Positions 35,182 through 48,100 of a stretch of 64,000 bases of DNA are shown piece by piece. The position numbers and the translations under genes were made by a program. The stretch comes from Amphiduros pacificus. Its lineage: Eukaryota; Annelida; Polychaeta; Phyllodocida; Hesionidae. The notes below the pieces were generated by a model that was not told where the DNA came from, ran no database searches, and saw nothing but the letters and a program-made list of their open reading frames with translations. The first letter of the stretch is position 1, and each line of letters begins with the position of its first letter. The DNA lies in the NCBI GenBank assembly GCA_949316495.1, contig OX439001.1, forward strand, positions 34,711,523 through 34,775,522, given 5' to 3'.

Positions 35182-38100
35182 TGAGAGTCATAGATAATAA
35201 CAGTGTTAGTGTAAAGTTTAATATTACCAAAGAATCATATTGTTTCATGCAGATTTCATATTACAAAGTATTTTATGAAACATCACTATCAAGTAATATA
35301 TATAACCTTGAGCATTTGAATTGTATATGTAAGAAATGACCAAATATTTGGCGTCATAGATATATCTGCTTTAAACTCACAGCACACCATGCACTGAAGG
35401 TGCAGTTTGTAAACAAGATTAAATGAGATTGCAAAACGATTTTGTGAAGTGTTTTTAGAATTGGACATTTATTCATCCAATTCTAAATAAAACTTGTGTC
35501 CAAATTCTTCAAATTCTATCAATAAATACATGCCTGAATTTGATATGATCACTCATAAGTCTGTTTTCTTACACTTGTACAACATTTTTAAAGTGGGATA
35601 AAAAGAACCAACCATTCCATTTTAATGGACGATTTATCTCATAAAGGGTCGATATCCTGGAGGTAGAAACCTCTCATATAAACTGAAACACAGGTGATTA
35701 GCCCAACTGGTCAGGTCATCGTTTACCTCCAGTATGATTGCTATGAGGAAGCCCCTAGAGCTTTCAATGCCTATTTTTAACTAGAAACAGTATAGCTTCT
35801 TGTAACATAAGAATGATGCTATTATTTTACAGATATTATATTCACATAAAAGAAATAAGTGCTGATAATGTTATGAGCTCCAAAAGCAGACGATTTAGGA
35901 ACAATGAGTTAATGCTAGCTTTTAACCGGAAGTTCTTTATTCGCGTCCACCTATACACCTCCTTGATCGATTGGATCTTTGAAAATCAAATGCACAGATC
36001 AACTTCTGCTTTGCCATCCGTATAATGGTCGATCAAAGCATGGTCCTGTCTCCACCAAATACATAGCCCACAGCGACAAATCTGGCGCTGGCGTAGTCCT
36101 GTCAATATAACACAGTACATAAACTCTTCAATTTTCTCCTTCTTGACGCCTTTCAACGAGAAATGGCCGCGGGATATTCAAATACCAAACTGGTGTGTGT
36201 TCTTACGTATTTTGTCCGGAAGTCTGTTTTAATGACTTTCGCCCTTATTGCGAGAAGAAACGGGATTTCGTTTGTGATTCTTTTTCAGAAACAAATGCAC
36301 TTCGCAATGATTTGCTTCAGCATTACTTTACTTTAAAAAATCACGCTGAATTTTCTCAAGGTATTTAGTTTTGAAAATGTTATGTTGTAACTGAAAAAAA
36401 AACATTATTTACATTATTTAGTGCGTGGGAAAATAAGGCGTAGTCTTCACATGTTTTGGTAGAATTAATGTTGAGGTGTCTCTGCGTTGTTGAGAGGTCT
36501 GAACCAGTTTATTTGGACTAATACCAGAGGTGGCCCTTGAGGATAGAGGGTCAGCAGAAGTGACCTTTGAGGATGGAAGGTCAGGAGGGTGTCGGTATCC
36601 TGAAGGACCGAGGCAATGAGGTGCTACGGTTTCCCAGCACCATCTCTGAATCAGCATACCCCATTCATTCTGTCACTTCAAAGACAATTAGTCCAAAAAG
36701 AAGCTTTCTATCACTTTAAAAAGAAATCATCGTAATAAGCTTAAGCATTTATTATCTCACTTATGTTTAGTAATTCCTGTTCGTAAATTATGTAATAATA
36801 ATGCTACATCATATTCCTGATAGAAAATAACCACTTGTTCTGTTCCAACATGAGGCTTGAGTAACGTAGTTATTTTTGATAGATTGACATCCTATATAAT
36901 GGTTTAATTAATACTCACTCTCAGCAAAAAACATCAACCATCTCAATGTTGCAGAACAAGCGCAGAAGGATACATAGATATCGCCAGTCTCATGTCTTCT
37001 ACCTCGATGTCTGGCACCGCCATTGATTTCTCGTAGAGTCAATATTTTCTTTATGAAGAAAATTGCCATATAGTGGCAGTAGAAAGGAGAAAAATTACAC
37101 GACTATGCCAGGAAATGCCAGAGGCATGATGGAGTCATTAACTGTCGCCTGTCTATCAAATGCATATTTGCCATTACATGAGGATGATATTTGACGTGGG
37201 TAGTATTAATAACCTTTTACAGCGAATGTCCATCCCAATCCAGAACTCAGAAAGAACTCATGAGCTCAGATTATGAAATTGACACCATAATATACAAAGA
37301 TGATATCTAATCCGCATTACTACAATTTCACGTTTCTATTAAAGATCGATACCGATGAAGTGGAAGACGCAAGGATGAAATAAAAGGAATACTGCCTAGG
37401 TACAAACGATAGCTGGTATTTTGTTTTTGTGTGTATAAATTATACTTGTTCTTCGAACAAATAGACATTGTATATATATGAAAACTTTAATTTCAATAAC
37501 GCCAGGCCAAGCTTTAAAATTAATTTGAAGCTTTAAACAATTTGACCAAAATGTGGCATCATTCCAATAACATGTATTGTCTTAATGCTAGTTCTCAGAC
37601 CCCCCTTTATACTTATAAATGTGTTAGTCATTCCGTTTCTTGGGGTTCGTATCATCATCCTGAATGGTTCTATTATATATAAGGTGGATCTGGGCATCAT
37701 TTGTGACCTTATTAGGAAATATTGTATCAATGGAATTGTTATAATGCACCTACATTCAATGTTTTATTTATTTATAATAAATGAGGGATTGTTTTGACGA
37801 ACTTAAAACAACCATTGTTGTGTTTCTACATGAAATCTTTTAAACTACGTTGTCAAACACATAACAGGAGTTATCAGGTACACTCCTGCTCTATGTGTCT
37901 AATGCAACTATTCATGAATTATTTACACAAATAAAGTTATCATGGGTTATAGTACCTGACAAATCGACAAAAAAGGTTTTGGATACACACTGTTCAAAGT
38001 TATGGCTGCTAGACTTCAGCTGCAGAACACTTTCATAACCCTGTCACTTCTATTTACTGATGAGGCATTTTGGCTATGCTGATGGGGATAACGGTATGTC

Positions 38101-38864
38101 ACCCTGTCTCTCCGTCTACGATGATCTTCTCTAAGAATATTGATCTAAGGTCTGAGCTATAAGTAGGTAAAATGTGTTTAGGGGGACATATTCTATCAAT
38201 TTTTCATTTTCCAATTGTCCGTTCTTTATAATTTAAACTAAATATAATGGCTATCACTCAGTTGTCAAGGAGGGATTGACATAGCAACGAATAGCCAAAG
38301 TAAAAAAATAAGGTGCATTCTAATCGGGAAAGTTTAAACCTTCTGAAATATAAAGGAGTGTTGTTGTGATGAAGCCCCAATGGTGGGTATATTATCTTTA
38401 TAACATTTACTGTGTTCTCGACCTACAAAGCTGACCTGCAAAATGTTCACAAATATCTGAAAAAGCTATGATCAACATAGCTCTAGGGCCATTGGACTAT
38501 GTTTTCAAACTTCAACTCTGCAATATCAAAAGAAAAACCTGATGTGGGTAGCTAAATCGGGAGCGTGAATTCTATTTGATCCATGTTGCCTTCAACTCTA
38601 AATCTTATACTTGTAAGTTTTAAACATTTTATCGATTTTCCAATGATGCACGGTTTCCTCTATTTGAGTTTAGTACACAATTCATAATATGACATCTGGC
38701 AAAATTAATGTTTTAAACCAGTGCTGTGCTCACTTTTATTGAAAGGGTATGGCCCGGATATTTATATGGAACCAACACCAAGCTCTCAGCAATGACAAAT
38801 GATTAGTAATGTGCAAGGTCTCAATATTTTTCTAACACAGATGAAATTGTGAAATGGTCTTCAA
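35182..38864. other. Non-coding DNA, several weak frames, no gene called
   Basis: A frame from an acceptor-like TATTATTTTACAG runs at about 35832-36025, and a small GC-richer patch is at about 36950-37030 (open on both strands). Two GACC-TTCCATCCTCAAAGG-type direct repeats on the minus strand are at 36530-36590. None is enough for a gene call. Confidence 0.4.
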
Positions 38865-38960
38865 ACGTTTAGCAACAAGGGTCATTGACCCTTTTCACCG
38901 GTGTGAACGTAACACTGCTGGCACGGTGGGAATCGAAACCACCACCTCTTCACCTTTTTA
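38865..38960 (-). mobile_element. tRNA-derived SINE fragment, family D, minus strand
   Basis: On the minus strand, GGTGGTGGTTTCGATTCCCA (B box) is followed by GTTACGTTCACACCGGTGAA, paralleling the family D copy at 13800. Confidence 0.6.
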
Positions 38961-40872
38961 ATTCTATAGTGCAGTGCATTTTAACATATATTCTAATTCC
39001 AGATTTCAAAATTCCCAATAATTTATAGAGAAAATACTGTATTCACAATCTGTATATATCTAAATGGTCTTATCGCCCTACAGACTCGCAGATATTAGTA
39101 ACACAGCTTTAACAGGGGTTTGGTAATGTCCATCAACTGTATATCATTTCCTTACAAATAAGGAGAACCGTTAATGAGCTGTTATATTTGGCACAGAGTG
39201 TACCTTCTTACAGACCACCGATTCCATGTCATAATCCTCTGCTCAGAATGAAGCTTACACAATACTATAAACAGTGAGAGCTGCTCTCCAAGCGGATAAT
39301 CTTGGTAATCGGGGTTAATCCTTATCCCATACTTAACTATGCAGCAGAGCCACTGCACACTTATGCTCTGTCCGGTCTCAGGGTGTAGTCCTCATGTGCC
39401 TATGGGATAATTTAACAACATATATGACTGAGACAGAATTTAAATGATCTACACATTAGATGGAGCACTACCATATGGATGAACCCTTGGAGGAGGGGGC
39501 TTCACAAGGTTAGCATGTTTGCGTGTGTTTGAGTAGAGTAGGCTTCATAGGTTTAGCATATTTGTGTACATTAGTGTGTACCACAAATGTTTTGCGATTT
39601 TCAGCCACACTGGTTTTGGAATTCGGCAATTTGTTGTTTTTTTGTTTAATATTCCCGCTAAGGTATATTTCTAAACATGAAACTCTTTCTGTTTGGCCTT
39701 TGAGACGTGAAGCAATCATGCCGTTCATTCTGTGAGTTTCAATATAACAGCTGAGATTCTGATTATCGTTGACAGGTCTGATAGGGATGCAACAACCTTG
39801 ACTTAAGTACGAAATGAACGAACATCAAAACATCCTTGAAAGCAATCTACACACAAGTGTAAGACAAAGCGGGGGTTGGAACTTGTAGAAAAAAAACTCT
39901 GATGATTAAAACGTGAAGTAGATTTGTATATGCGAAGCACTGTCTGATGTCTTATCGCCTTCATATGACATGACATCTTGTGATGGTAAAGTCTTGTCAG
40001 TGATCAGAGAATGTCACCATCGATAGAAAACACACAATGTCTCCACGCTCTGGCTTATCCACGTCTTTCTCCACAAGTTGCAGAAGCCATAGCCAAGGCT
40101 AGAGATCAAAACAGTTCAATTTTTTTAGCTGTGTGAACCTATTTCTGAAGGAAGAGTTCTTGTCAGCAGCAAGTTTGATGGGCTGGGAAAGATTCCTAGA
40201 GAAATGAACCCAGAGACCTTCATAGCCAATTACCGTGTGACTTAGATTTGCATCTCGCCCATATAGCAACTCTGTCATGCGACATAATTCAACAATGGTG
40301 TGTGATAAATATGTGCATATATTAAAAATGAATGCAGGCTGTTCCCATACAGATAAGGTTGACAACTGCTCATATAAGCAACCCATTATGTTATGAATAT
40401 TGTCTTAATTGATAGATACAATCATATCGGGTCTGCTGTCAGATTTATTTGTCTGACAACAAATCAAATGTGGCTTTACTAAAAATGCTAAAACATTTCT
40501 CTTTCTTTTCTGGAGGGTCAAATACAAGTGACCAATTAATTGTGGGTATACATCTTAAATGAATTATTTAAGATGAAAGATTATTTGTGATAATCTGTAT
40601 GACGTATGACCGAAGATTGGGATTGGAAACATTTATAAGAAGTTTATCTTGATGAGTGATTGTGACCTTCTTTTATCACTTTTCTCCTATCACCAGTTTC
40701 CTTGCCATGCCTTTGAGTGATTTTATAATAACACCTATCACCTGTCCAAATGTTCTCACTAGATCCACTTTCAGGTTTTGCGTACAAGATGTTATGCTGG
40801 AGACAAAGGTTCCAATTTTATAGAATATATTCACTTTCTATCACATACATATTACACGAGTACATAAACACA
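38961..40872. other. Non-coding DNA, no gene seen
   Basis: Frames at 39510-39735 (both strands) and 40099-40386 (minus) have no splice context or known motif. Confidence 0.45.
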
Positions 40873-40928
40873 TACAATTAAGCCAAGCACATGCTGAACC
40901 GTTCAGCATGTGTTTGGCTTAATTGTAT
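40872..40928. repeat. Near-perfect 57-bp palindrome
   Basis: The arm at 40872-40899 (ATACAATTAAGCCAAGCACA then TGCTGAAC) pairs with 40901-40928 with one mismatch (a G-T pair) and a single central base. It would form a cruciform or a 28-bp hairpin RNA. It sits 24 bp from an AT tract. Confidence 0.9.
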
Positions 40929-40946
40929 TTATATTGAGTTATATAT

Positions 40947-41136
<190 letters not shown>

Positions 41137-41138
<2 letters not shown>

Positions 41139-41890
41139 GTTATATATGTGTGTGTTTGTTTCCTTCTACCTAGTTATCACTCGCGTCATGCATTACCTGT
41201 CCATTCCAGTCAGGAGTATACTGTTGAGCAAGAAGGTTTGTGTCTTCCCCTGACAGGTCACATTCCTCGGATGTGTCTTTTATCTTCAGAATACAGAATC
41301 AGCCGAGAACATCTGTGATATTCACTCTCAAGCTCTCGTCATTTTCTTGCAATCAGACTGTGATGGTAAACGACAATAATTCATCAAAGAACTCGCCTAA
41401 ATTTATTCGTTCATTATAATTTAAATGTTTAAAAATGATTGTGTAATAGCCATTTACTCAGGTTTAGATATGACAACCGACACATGATTTATATTAAGCG
41501 ATATATTAATCTGAGGTATCTTGACCAGAAAACCTTATCATTTGTTGTTTTATATTGGTACATATATTACCTATAACAGAAATAGATTTTACCCGTTTCT
41601 CTGGAAGTATTCATAAAACCTTTTGGTAATCATCGCTGGTTCTAATACCAGCGTATCGTTGCATAATGAAGGGAGGTATATTTATTTTCACACAGATTAA
41701 GGGTGCAGATAAACTTGAAAATGCTAAGCAAACAGAATATAATGTATATTTTTAAACAGAATGTTCCTAATTAGTTACATTAAAAACTGAACGTATTTAG
41801 GGGGAGGTTCTGTGCTGGAACACTGCTATGTGTATAAAGTATGAAAATATATCAAAAACTCAGATGTTGATTGTAAACATTCCACTATGA
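41137..41890. other. Non-coding DNA, no gene called
   Basis: A frame without ATG at about 41160-41315 (contains EYTVEQEGLCLPLTGHIPRM) has slightly coding-like composition but no clear splice pair. Confidence 0.35.
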
Positions 41891-42234
41891 ACAATATTGT
41901 GGGGCCACAGGCCGTGGCGCAGTTGGTTAGGGCGCCAGCTTATTAGCACCAGTTCCTCTGTGGTGATCCAAAGGTTGTGTGTTCGATCCCCGGCCGTGCC
42001 GGGATTGAACTCATGATACAATTTCCCACATGAGCTGAGGCCTGTGCCAAAGGGTTAACCCGTTGTCCTTGTAAATCTGTGACCGGGTGGGTTGTCATGT
42101 CAAGGACCTGCGACATGACAATTCAGTGAGGCAGCACTATATCTGCTACAAGTAGGTCTCATCACGAAATAACTGAAATAATGTTGAAAGTGATGTAAAA
42201 CCCCAAATAAACAAACAAACAAACAATATTGTGG
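41891..42234 (+). mobile_element. tRNA-derived SINE, family A, intact with 12-bp target duplication
   Basis: The body at 41903-42222 carries an A box TGGCGCAGTTGG (41915-41926) and B box GTTCGATCC (41981-41989), a conserved body (GAGCTGAGGCCTGTGCCAAA, GTCATGTCAAGGACC, GAGGCAGCACTATATCTGCT) and an (AAAC)n tail. Perfect duplications ACAATATTGTGG flank it at 41891-41902 and 42223-42234. It is transcribed by Pol III and mobilised by a partner LINE. The body resembles molluscan tRNA SINEs (Meta/RUDI-type), but I cannot verify the name. Three relatives lie at 52406, 54611 and 55564. Confidence 0.93.
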
Positions 42235-42588
42235 TAAATTGCACCTAGAGTTGTCTCAGGAATTCTCTTCTCCCTATATTTATGTTAAAGGTGATGTAAA
42301 TAGCACACTGTATGTTATTTATTAGTGTTCTTCTGTTAATCAATGAACTTATTACAAAACTCCCACTACAAATAGACAGTATATGAAAACGGATAGTCAG
42401 AATACGAATTTATGTTCCAGTTTCAGATATAGTTATTGAGCTTACCCATATGCACTTGAAAATGGGTTCATCAGACTCTATGTATTTCTTCATAGGGGAG
42501 GTAGGGGGTGATGTGCCAGGGCTAGGCCTATGAAGTGTCAAAGCCCTGTTCTCCCGGCAAGAGGTGGCCATGGGCGGGGACACTGGCC
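42235..42588. other. Non-coding DNA leading into a GC-rich patch
   Basis: AT-rich to about 42480, then G/C rises toward the candidate exon. Confidence 0.45.
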
Positions 42589-42700
42589 ATGTCCCGCCGC
42601 CCTATTGTCCATATGATTGCTTCCTTCATAATGGACAGTGAAGGAAGCATCGCCCTCGTGTGCGCGCGACAAATCAAATCTTCGCTACTCAGACTGGAGT
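42589..42700 (+). CDS. Candidate first exon in GC island, unidentified
   Basis: An ATG at 42589 (GGCCATGTC) opens 37 codons to a consensus donor GGAGT|GTGAGT at 42701. The peptide begins MSRRPIVHMIASFIMDSEGS and continues IALVCARQIKSSLLRLE. Third positions are G/C-rich. The minus strand over 42528-42640 is also coding-like (IIWTIGRRDMASVPAHGHLL, ending GFDTS and TAG), so the strand is not settled. No family is recognised. Confidence 0.25.
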
Positions 42701-43273
42701 GTGAGTATAGCAAGGCTGAACACTTCACCAGAGACACACGCGCTACCGCTGTATGGAGTTTTACATGGACACATGCTGGTACCAACACTTGTTTTTACTG
42801 CATACATGTATAGTCTTTCAAAGTGAAATGGGAAGCATTATGTCGGCCCCCTACGCTTTTTTCAAGTCAAGATAACAGCCGTTTATGATAATATGAGATC
42901 AGAGAGGTTTTCGCTGAGACAAGCAGTTTGCTCTGTAGAAGGCATAGAGTAGTAATGGAAGCATATTTAGTCTTGCTGAACGTCAAATTTTCTTTATACC
43001 TGATATATTCATTTCTATGAACCCTGAGGATAGGAGAATATAAATGAATGTGGACTTAACCTTTACACTTCTGATGTCAGAGAAAAAGGTGATGAGTTTT
43101 ACATCCGGAAGTAGTAGATCTAACATTGGAGTGCATTGGTTTCCCGTTGGAAAACTTTTACCACGTCGATGAGGGATCTTCACAGTGGAACAAGTAAATT
43201 GAGGAATTAATATATTCTCTCCATGAATGAGCAGTGTAGTTTATGCAATTGACCACACTAGTGAGTTAAACAG

Positions 43274-43433
43274 ATGAGTAACTCACAATGTGAGTACATC
43301 CCGCTGGTGGGACACCAGGCTGCAGCGGTCAGGGTGGAATGCCATGATGGTAAACAATGTGTAGTGTACACTGAAAAACCAGACAAGGTCACACTAAGCA
43401 AGAAAAATGGCAAAAGCCATGGCTACAAGAAAG
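43274..43433 (+). CDS. Candidate first coding exon, unidentified
   Basis: From ATG 43274 (AACAGATGAG) 53 codons run to a consensus donor AAAG|GTGAGA (GT at 43434), leaving phase 1. The peptide MSNSQCEYIPLVGHQAAAVR continues with VECHDGKQCVVYTEKP and VTLSKKNGKSHGYKK. Composition and codon mix are clearly richer than flanks, and the frame turns AT-rich and implausible just after the donor, as expected at a real exon edge. There is no pyrimidine tract upstream, so a start exon is favoured over an internal one. No family is recognised and no second exon was located. Confidence 0.42.
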
Positions 43434-44879
43434 GTGAGAGTTTTGCTGTCTTTTTACTTCTAGTGTTTTTGTCAGTAAAAAGGAAATGGACACTAGAGTT
43501 AAAGAAGGATTCTTCAAATATAGCATTGAACTTTGACCTACTTTGACCTTAAGGAGTCAAGTTTCATAGCATAATATGCATAGAATAGAATAGCATTGGT
43601 GAAGGTTATGATAAAGGCCCTAAACTGTTATATTTTCAATAAAGGATTTAAAGATATAGCATAAGAATACAGTACAATCGTATTGCATATATAATTATAC
43701 ATCGTATTCTATCACTCACAGTGATTTATATTTTTGAATGCTATGTTCACGATTATCAGCCAATATCTGCTATGTTCACGATTATCAATCAATATCTGAA
43801 CCAACACATATATTTATGGTGTCATATTCCTTTTCTTAATCACATCTGCATTTATGATAAACATTTAAAGTTTTTGTGTTTCAAATATCATTGTGCACTT
43901 TATCCCATCGTGAAATTGAAATATCAGTCAGGATAACTTGATAATCTTTGATTATGTTTGATGGTACCCTGAACTGTAAATCTGTAAATCCGGGTTGTAT
44001 TTATCATTTTGAAAAGAAGATTTTATACTGGAGCAGGCAGCAGATTTGATCAATAGCTGCACCTTGGCAGGAGAAGTATGTCGTCCCTATTAGGTTGTCT
44101 CTTTTTGTATTTTCTACAACAGCCATTGTCAATCCTGTATCTTATTACACAAAACCGAACTTACCTCTTCTCGTCTTTGGGTCGTCTTGGCAGTTTGTTT
44201 AGTTGGAAACTGGAGATGCTTTCATATGATTGCACCTCAGGTGTAATGTGGCTTACAACCAAAGCCACCATATCCTCCAGGCTCACATAATACTCCAACA
44301 AATATAGCGCAGATACTAAACAATGTTTTTAAAGTTCCCATAAATGTATTTCATTAAAATGGATGTGATATATCTAAAGGTAAGAGCTGATGCTATCCTC
44401 TGTACATCCTTTAATCATGTTTTATTTTTTTAATTTGGTTTATGTCATGATTAAATGTGCAGTGGTTATATCTCCTGGAAGATATTCATTGTGCATATGG
44501 TAATTTTCCTGAATCTAAATTGTCAACGTCCTTACCCATTATGGATAAACTTTTTAGCTGAGGTATAATGGACTTGATATCAGTCTCATACATATTCATA
44601 TAACATTGATGTTAAATGTCATCAGATAGGACTATGAAAACCGAACACCGAGAGTTTTATATGAAATCACAAGTGGAAATAGGAAACATAAATAGACAAA
44701 TCTATATTCTATTTGAGAACAATCTGTCTATTCCAACAAAATATGTCCAGGATCCATTTGGCAAAATACAGCCCACCCTTCGAATATTCTCATATGTACA
44801 TGTACACAGGAGTACAGGTTTTGGAAGGTACACATTCTGTCATGAGCTGCTGTATTGCCGACCTGCATAGCTGAAATAC
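43434..44879. other. Non-coding DNA with a 29-bp tandem duplication
   Basis: CTATGTTCACGATTATCA and its continuation repeat twice with period 29 at 43741-43798. Frames at 43721-43936, 44078-44290 and 44616-44870 are not supported as genes. Confidence 0.45.
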
Positions 44880-45190
44880 ATGGCCGAGCTGCAAAGCTAA
44901 ACTACATGGCTAAATGACATGGCTGAGTAAAGTGGTGTGACTGAGTCACATACCGAGTCACATGGCCAAGTCACATGATTGAGCCACGTGCTGAGTCACA
45001 CACCGAGTCACATGGCTGAGTCACATGGCTGAGTCACATGGCTGAGTCACATGGCTGAGTCACATGGTTGAGTACTGAGACACGTACTGAGTCTCATGAC
45101 TAAGTCTCATGGCTAAGTCACATGATTGAGCCACGTGCTGAGTCACGTACTGAGTTACATGGCTAAGTCACATGACTGAGTCTCACGGCT
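44880..45190. repeat. 13-bp minisatellite, degenerate
   Basis: Units of TCACATGGCTGAG, perfect at 45005-45065 and diverging into CACGTGCTGAGT- and CTCATGACTAAG-type variants on both sides. Confidence 0.88.
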
Positions 45191-48100
45191 GGGCGACAAG
45201 ATAAACTGCATGGCTGGCAATTACAAATTACCATGTGATTTTGTTTGACATAATTACATAATCAAGTCCGCCATTCTTCAGCTGTCGATTTATCTCTAAT
45301 CAACCTTCATCTTAATATCTCCTTTTTAAAGATATCATTTTATTGAGTCAGAATATAAGATAACTTTACAATAAAACTAAATGCAATAGTTTTTCCCTTT
45401 TCTCAGAATAAAAACAAATATTGCAAGCATATAGATACGATAATTTGAATTAAATGTGAGTTATCGGAATCGCCATGTGGCTTTGCCTGGTCCACCAATG
45501 GATATCTAGCTATAAAAAATCTCTTCCCCCCACCTTTTTCTAAGCAATGAATATATAGCTAAGAATGGCCGAATAAATGTTTATGTCATTCTGTTGCAAA
45601 TTTCTAAGGAATTTATGTTTAAAACATTTTTGATTTGTAGTGACATAAAGGCAAGTTGGAATCTGAACTACTATTATTGTTTTTACAAAGCTGGCTGAAT
45701 TATTATAAACATGCATGAGAATATGCTTGCAAATAGGTCCAGTGAAGAACACTCAGATCAAGTTCATATAGATTGAAATATCTATGATCCCGCTATGGAG
45801 AAAACCTTTGAATAGTGCGGTATATGGAATAACTCTATCTCCCTGGATCAACGGGTCTTGACTATGGCATCGAGGCAGCTGATGCACCAATAATATATCA
45901 GCTTGTTAAGATGCAAAAACCCATTGGACAGAGAGTGGTTGGTGCACAGAGCAGATGTGTGCAGGTTGTGTTATTGAGCACAGGTCAGATAATGTAGCAT
46001 ATCAGTTGATTCTAGTCTGCTGGTTTCATAGGGGTTTAGCCATGTTCCAAAAGTGATATGTGATATAAGAGGGATGTATGAGAACGCCATGTATCTCACC
46101 GTGAGATTCATGATAAACTGCTACTGTTTAATGATAGAGTTGATTGAGTCTGAATAGAGCATAGTAACGATAGATTTGAACAAATTTGAGCTAAGTATAT
46201 TGATGAGCTTGGTAGAAATTAGTTGATAAAAAGGAAATTTGTTTTGATATTAATGCCTTCATAGTATATAATAGAACCGACTGGAAGCTTGGAATCACTG
46301 TCCTGGTCTCTCCCTATACCAACCGGAAGTTGATCTGACTACACTGAGATAAATCTCCTGATTTGTTTTATACAGTAATATTTATGAGGACATGTTAGAA
46401 AGAATATTACCTACCCCACACAGTGGGTATTATTTGAAAAGTAGTGAGAGGGCATATGCTATATGAAAATATGTACATTATATTACTGTTTGTATCGAAA
46501 AGATGAAAGCAATGTCATAATAAGTTTTAGATATCCAATACGTGATGTGTGAGATGATGTTACATGGAATAGTATGGATCATTTATAAACAACTGTTGGT
46601 GTGTCTTAAATTGTTATCAAATATTTCAAAGTTTTATGTGATATACTTCATCAAAGGCATGCGCTCTTCGTAATGATTTGAGATAACACAATATAAGTGT
46701 TCCATTGCATGGCGTTAGTAAACAAGGTAGAAGTTAAATTTATATTTAATACAGGACAAATATGAAAACTTATATGTGTTTTGTTTCACTCAAGATCTAG
46801 ACTAAAATATATGACAAGTGAAATATACTTTTTAATACATAATACATAATAGAATACTGCAAATGCTATAAATCAAGATCGTATGGTTATTGCAGGACAT
46901 TCTGTCTGATGTACATGTAATAACTAAATGTTTTGATACATCTGTGTTCATTGTTTGTTTTACGTGCCACACTGTTAATGAAACATTGTTTTCTCAATTA
47001 TAACATTCAAACAGCTACACCCCACAATCAAATGATGATTGCCCAAGAGAAACATTGAATTCAGGGTTACATCAACACTGACAGTGTACACACAGCATTC
47101 ACTTTACTATAACCACTATGTACATGGTATCGCATAGGTAGAGAAAAATAATAAAAGGTGGTCTGATCATGTGAAGCTTGAATAGCAAATGTGTTTGTTG
47201 GAACATCTGACACATCAACCTATAAATCATATTCTTCCTATGACTTGCTACACCATACCACAAACAAGTGGTCCTTCTGAGGACGTTGATTCACTGAATC
47301 ACAATTGACCTTTGCATAATTGAAGTTAAAAGTCTATCAATTGTTCCTGTGTGATCTCAAGCCGCATCCTTACTGGCATAAGATTGATACATAACTAGTA
47401 TTGCACCGAGGCAAAGAAATATTCGTCAATCATACTCAAGTTGAGATGCCTGACATCGGTAGAAAATCTTACTTAATGGTAAAAATCATATCTTCAATCA
47501 TTGTCTTACACTGCACTACATCGTCATGTTTCCTGCAGGAAGGTAATTCTATTAAGTTATCCATAATGATACATGGGCATACAGTACTGTATCTCTTTAA
47601 ATATGCCCAAGTTATCCTGTTTTATTTTGTGTCACAGATTAGATGCAGTTTTATCTTTACAGAGTTGAATACTTTCATGTTTTAATTAATGAGGCATTGA
47701 AACGTCCGAAATAACCCCCCGAGATAAAGTTCATTTTGGGCAATAAGATTGCACAAATCGCAGTGTAAAGCTCAATAAAGATGAAATGAAATGGCAATGA
47801 ATGAAATCAGAGGTCATTCATAAAAGATAATTTTTTTGCCTCATGGGTGGCCAATGGGGTGCAAGGATTATAACGCATCGTATTGATATAATCGCGTGGC
47901 ATAAAATGGCGACTCCAAGTCTTTTTTCGGTGGACGCACATAGAAAGGCGTGACAGGAATTGGGATTAAGTGGAGATGACCAGAGCAATCAGTAGAATAG
48001 GGAGTCTGGGCTAGATCCCAAAAGTAAACCAGGAAAATGCCGAATTGTGATGATTTGCTGAACGTTATCTTGGGCGAGGCCGTCCTCTACAGACTTAGAT

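Noticed and set aside
40099-40386. 95-codon minus frame
   Set aside because: Protein-like in places (GYEGLWVHFSRNLSQP) but no splice pair and no family; insufficient.
41903-41995. Possible genuine tRNA gene
   Set aside because: A and B boxes are present but the sequence is the head of a SINE with tail and target duplication.
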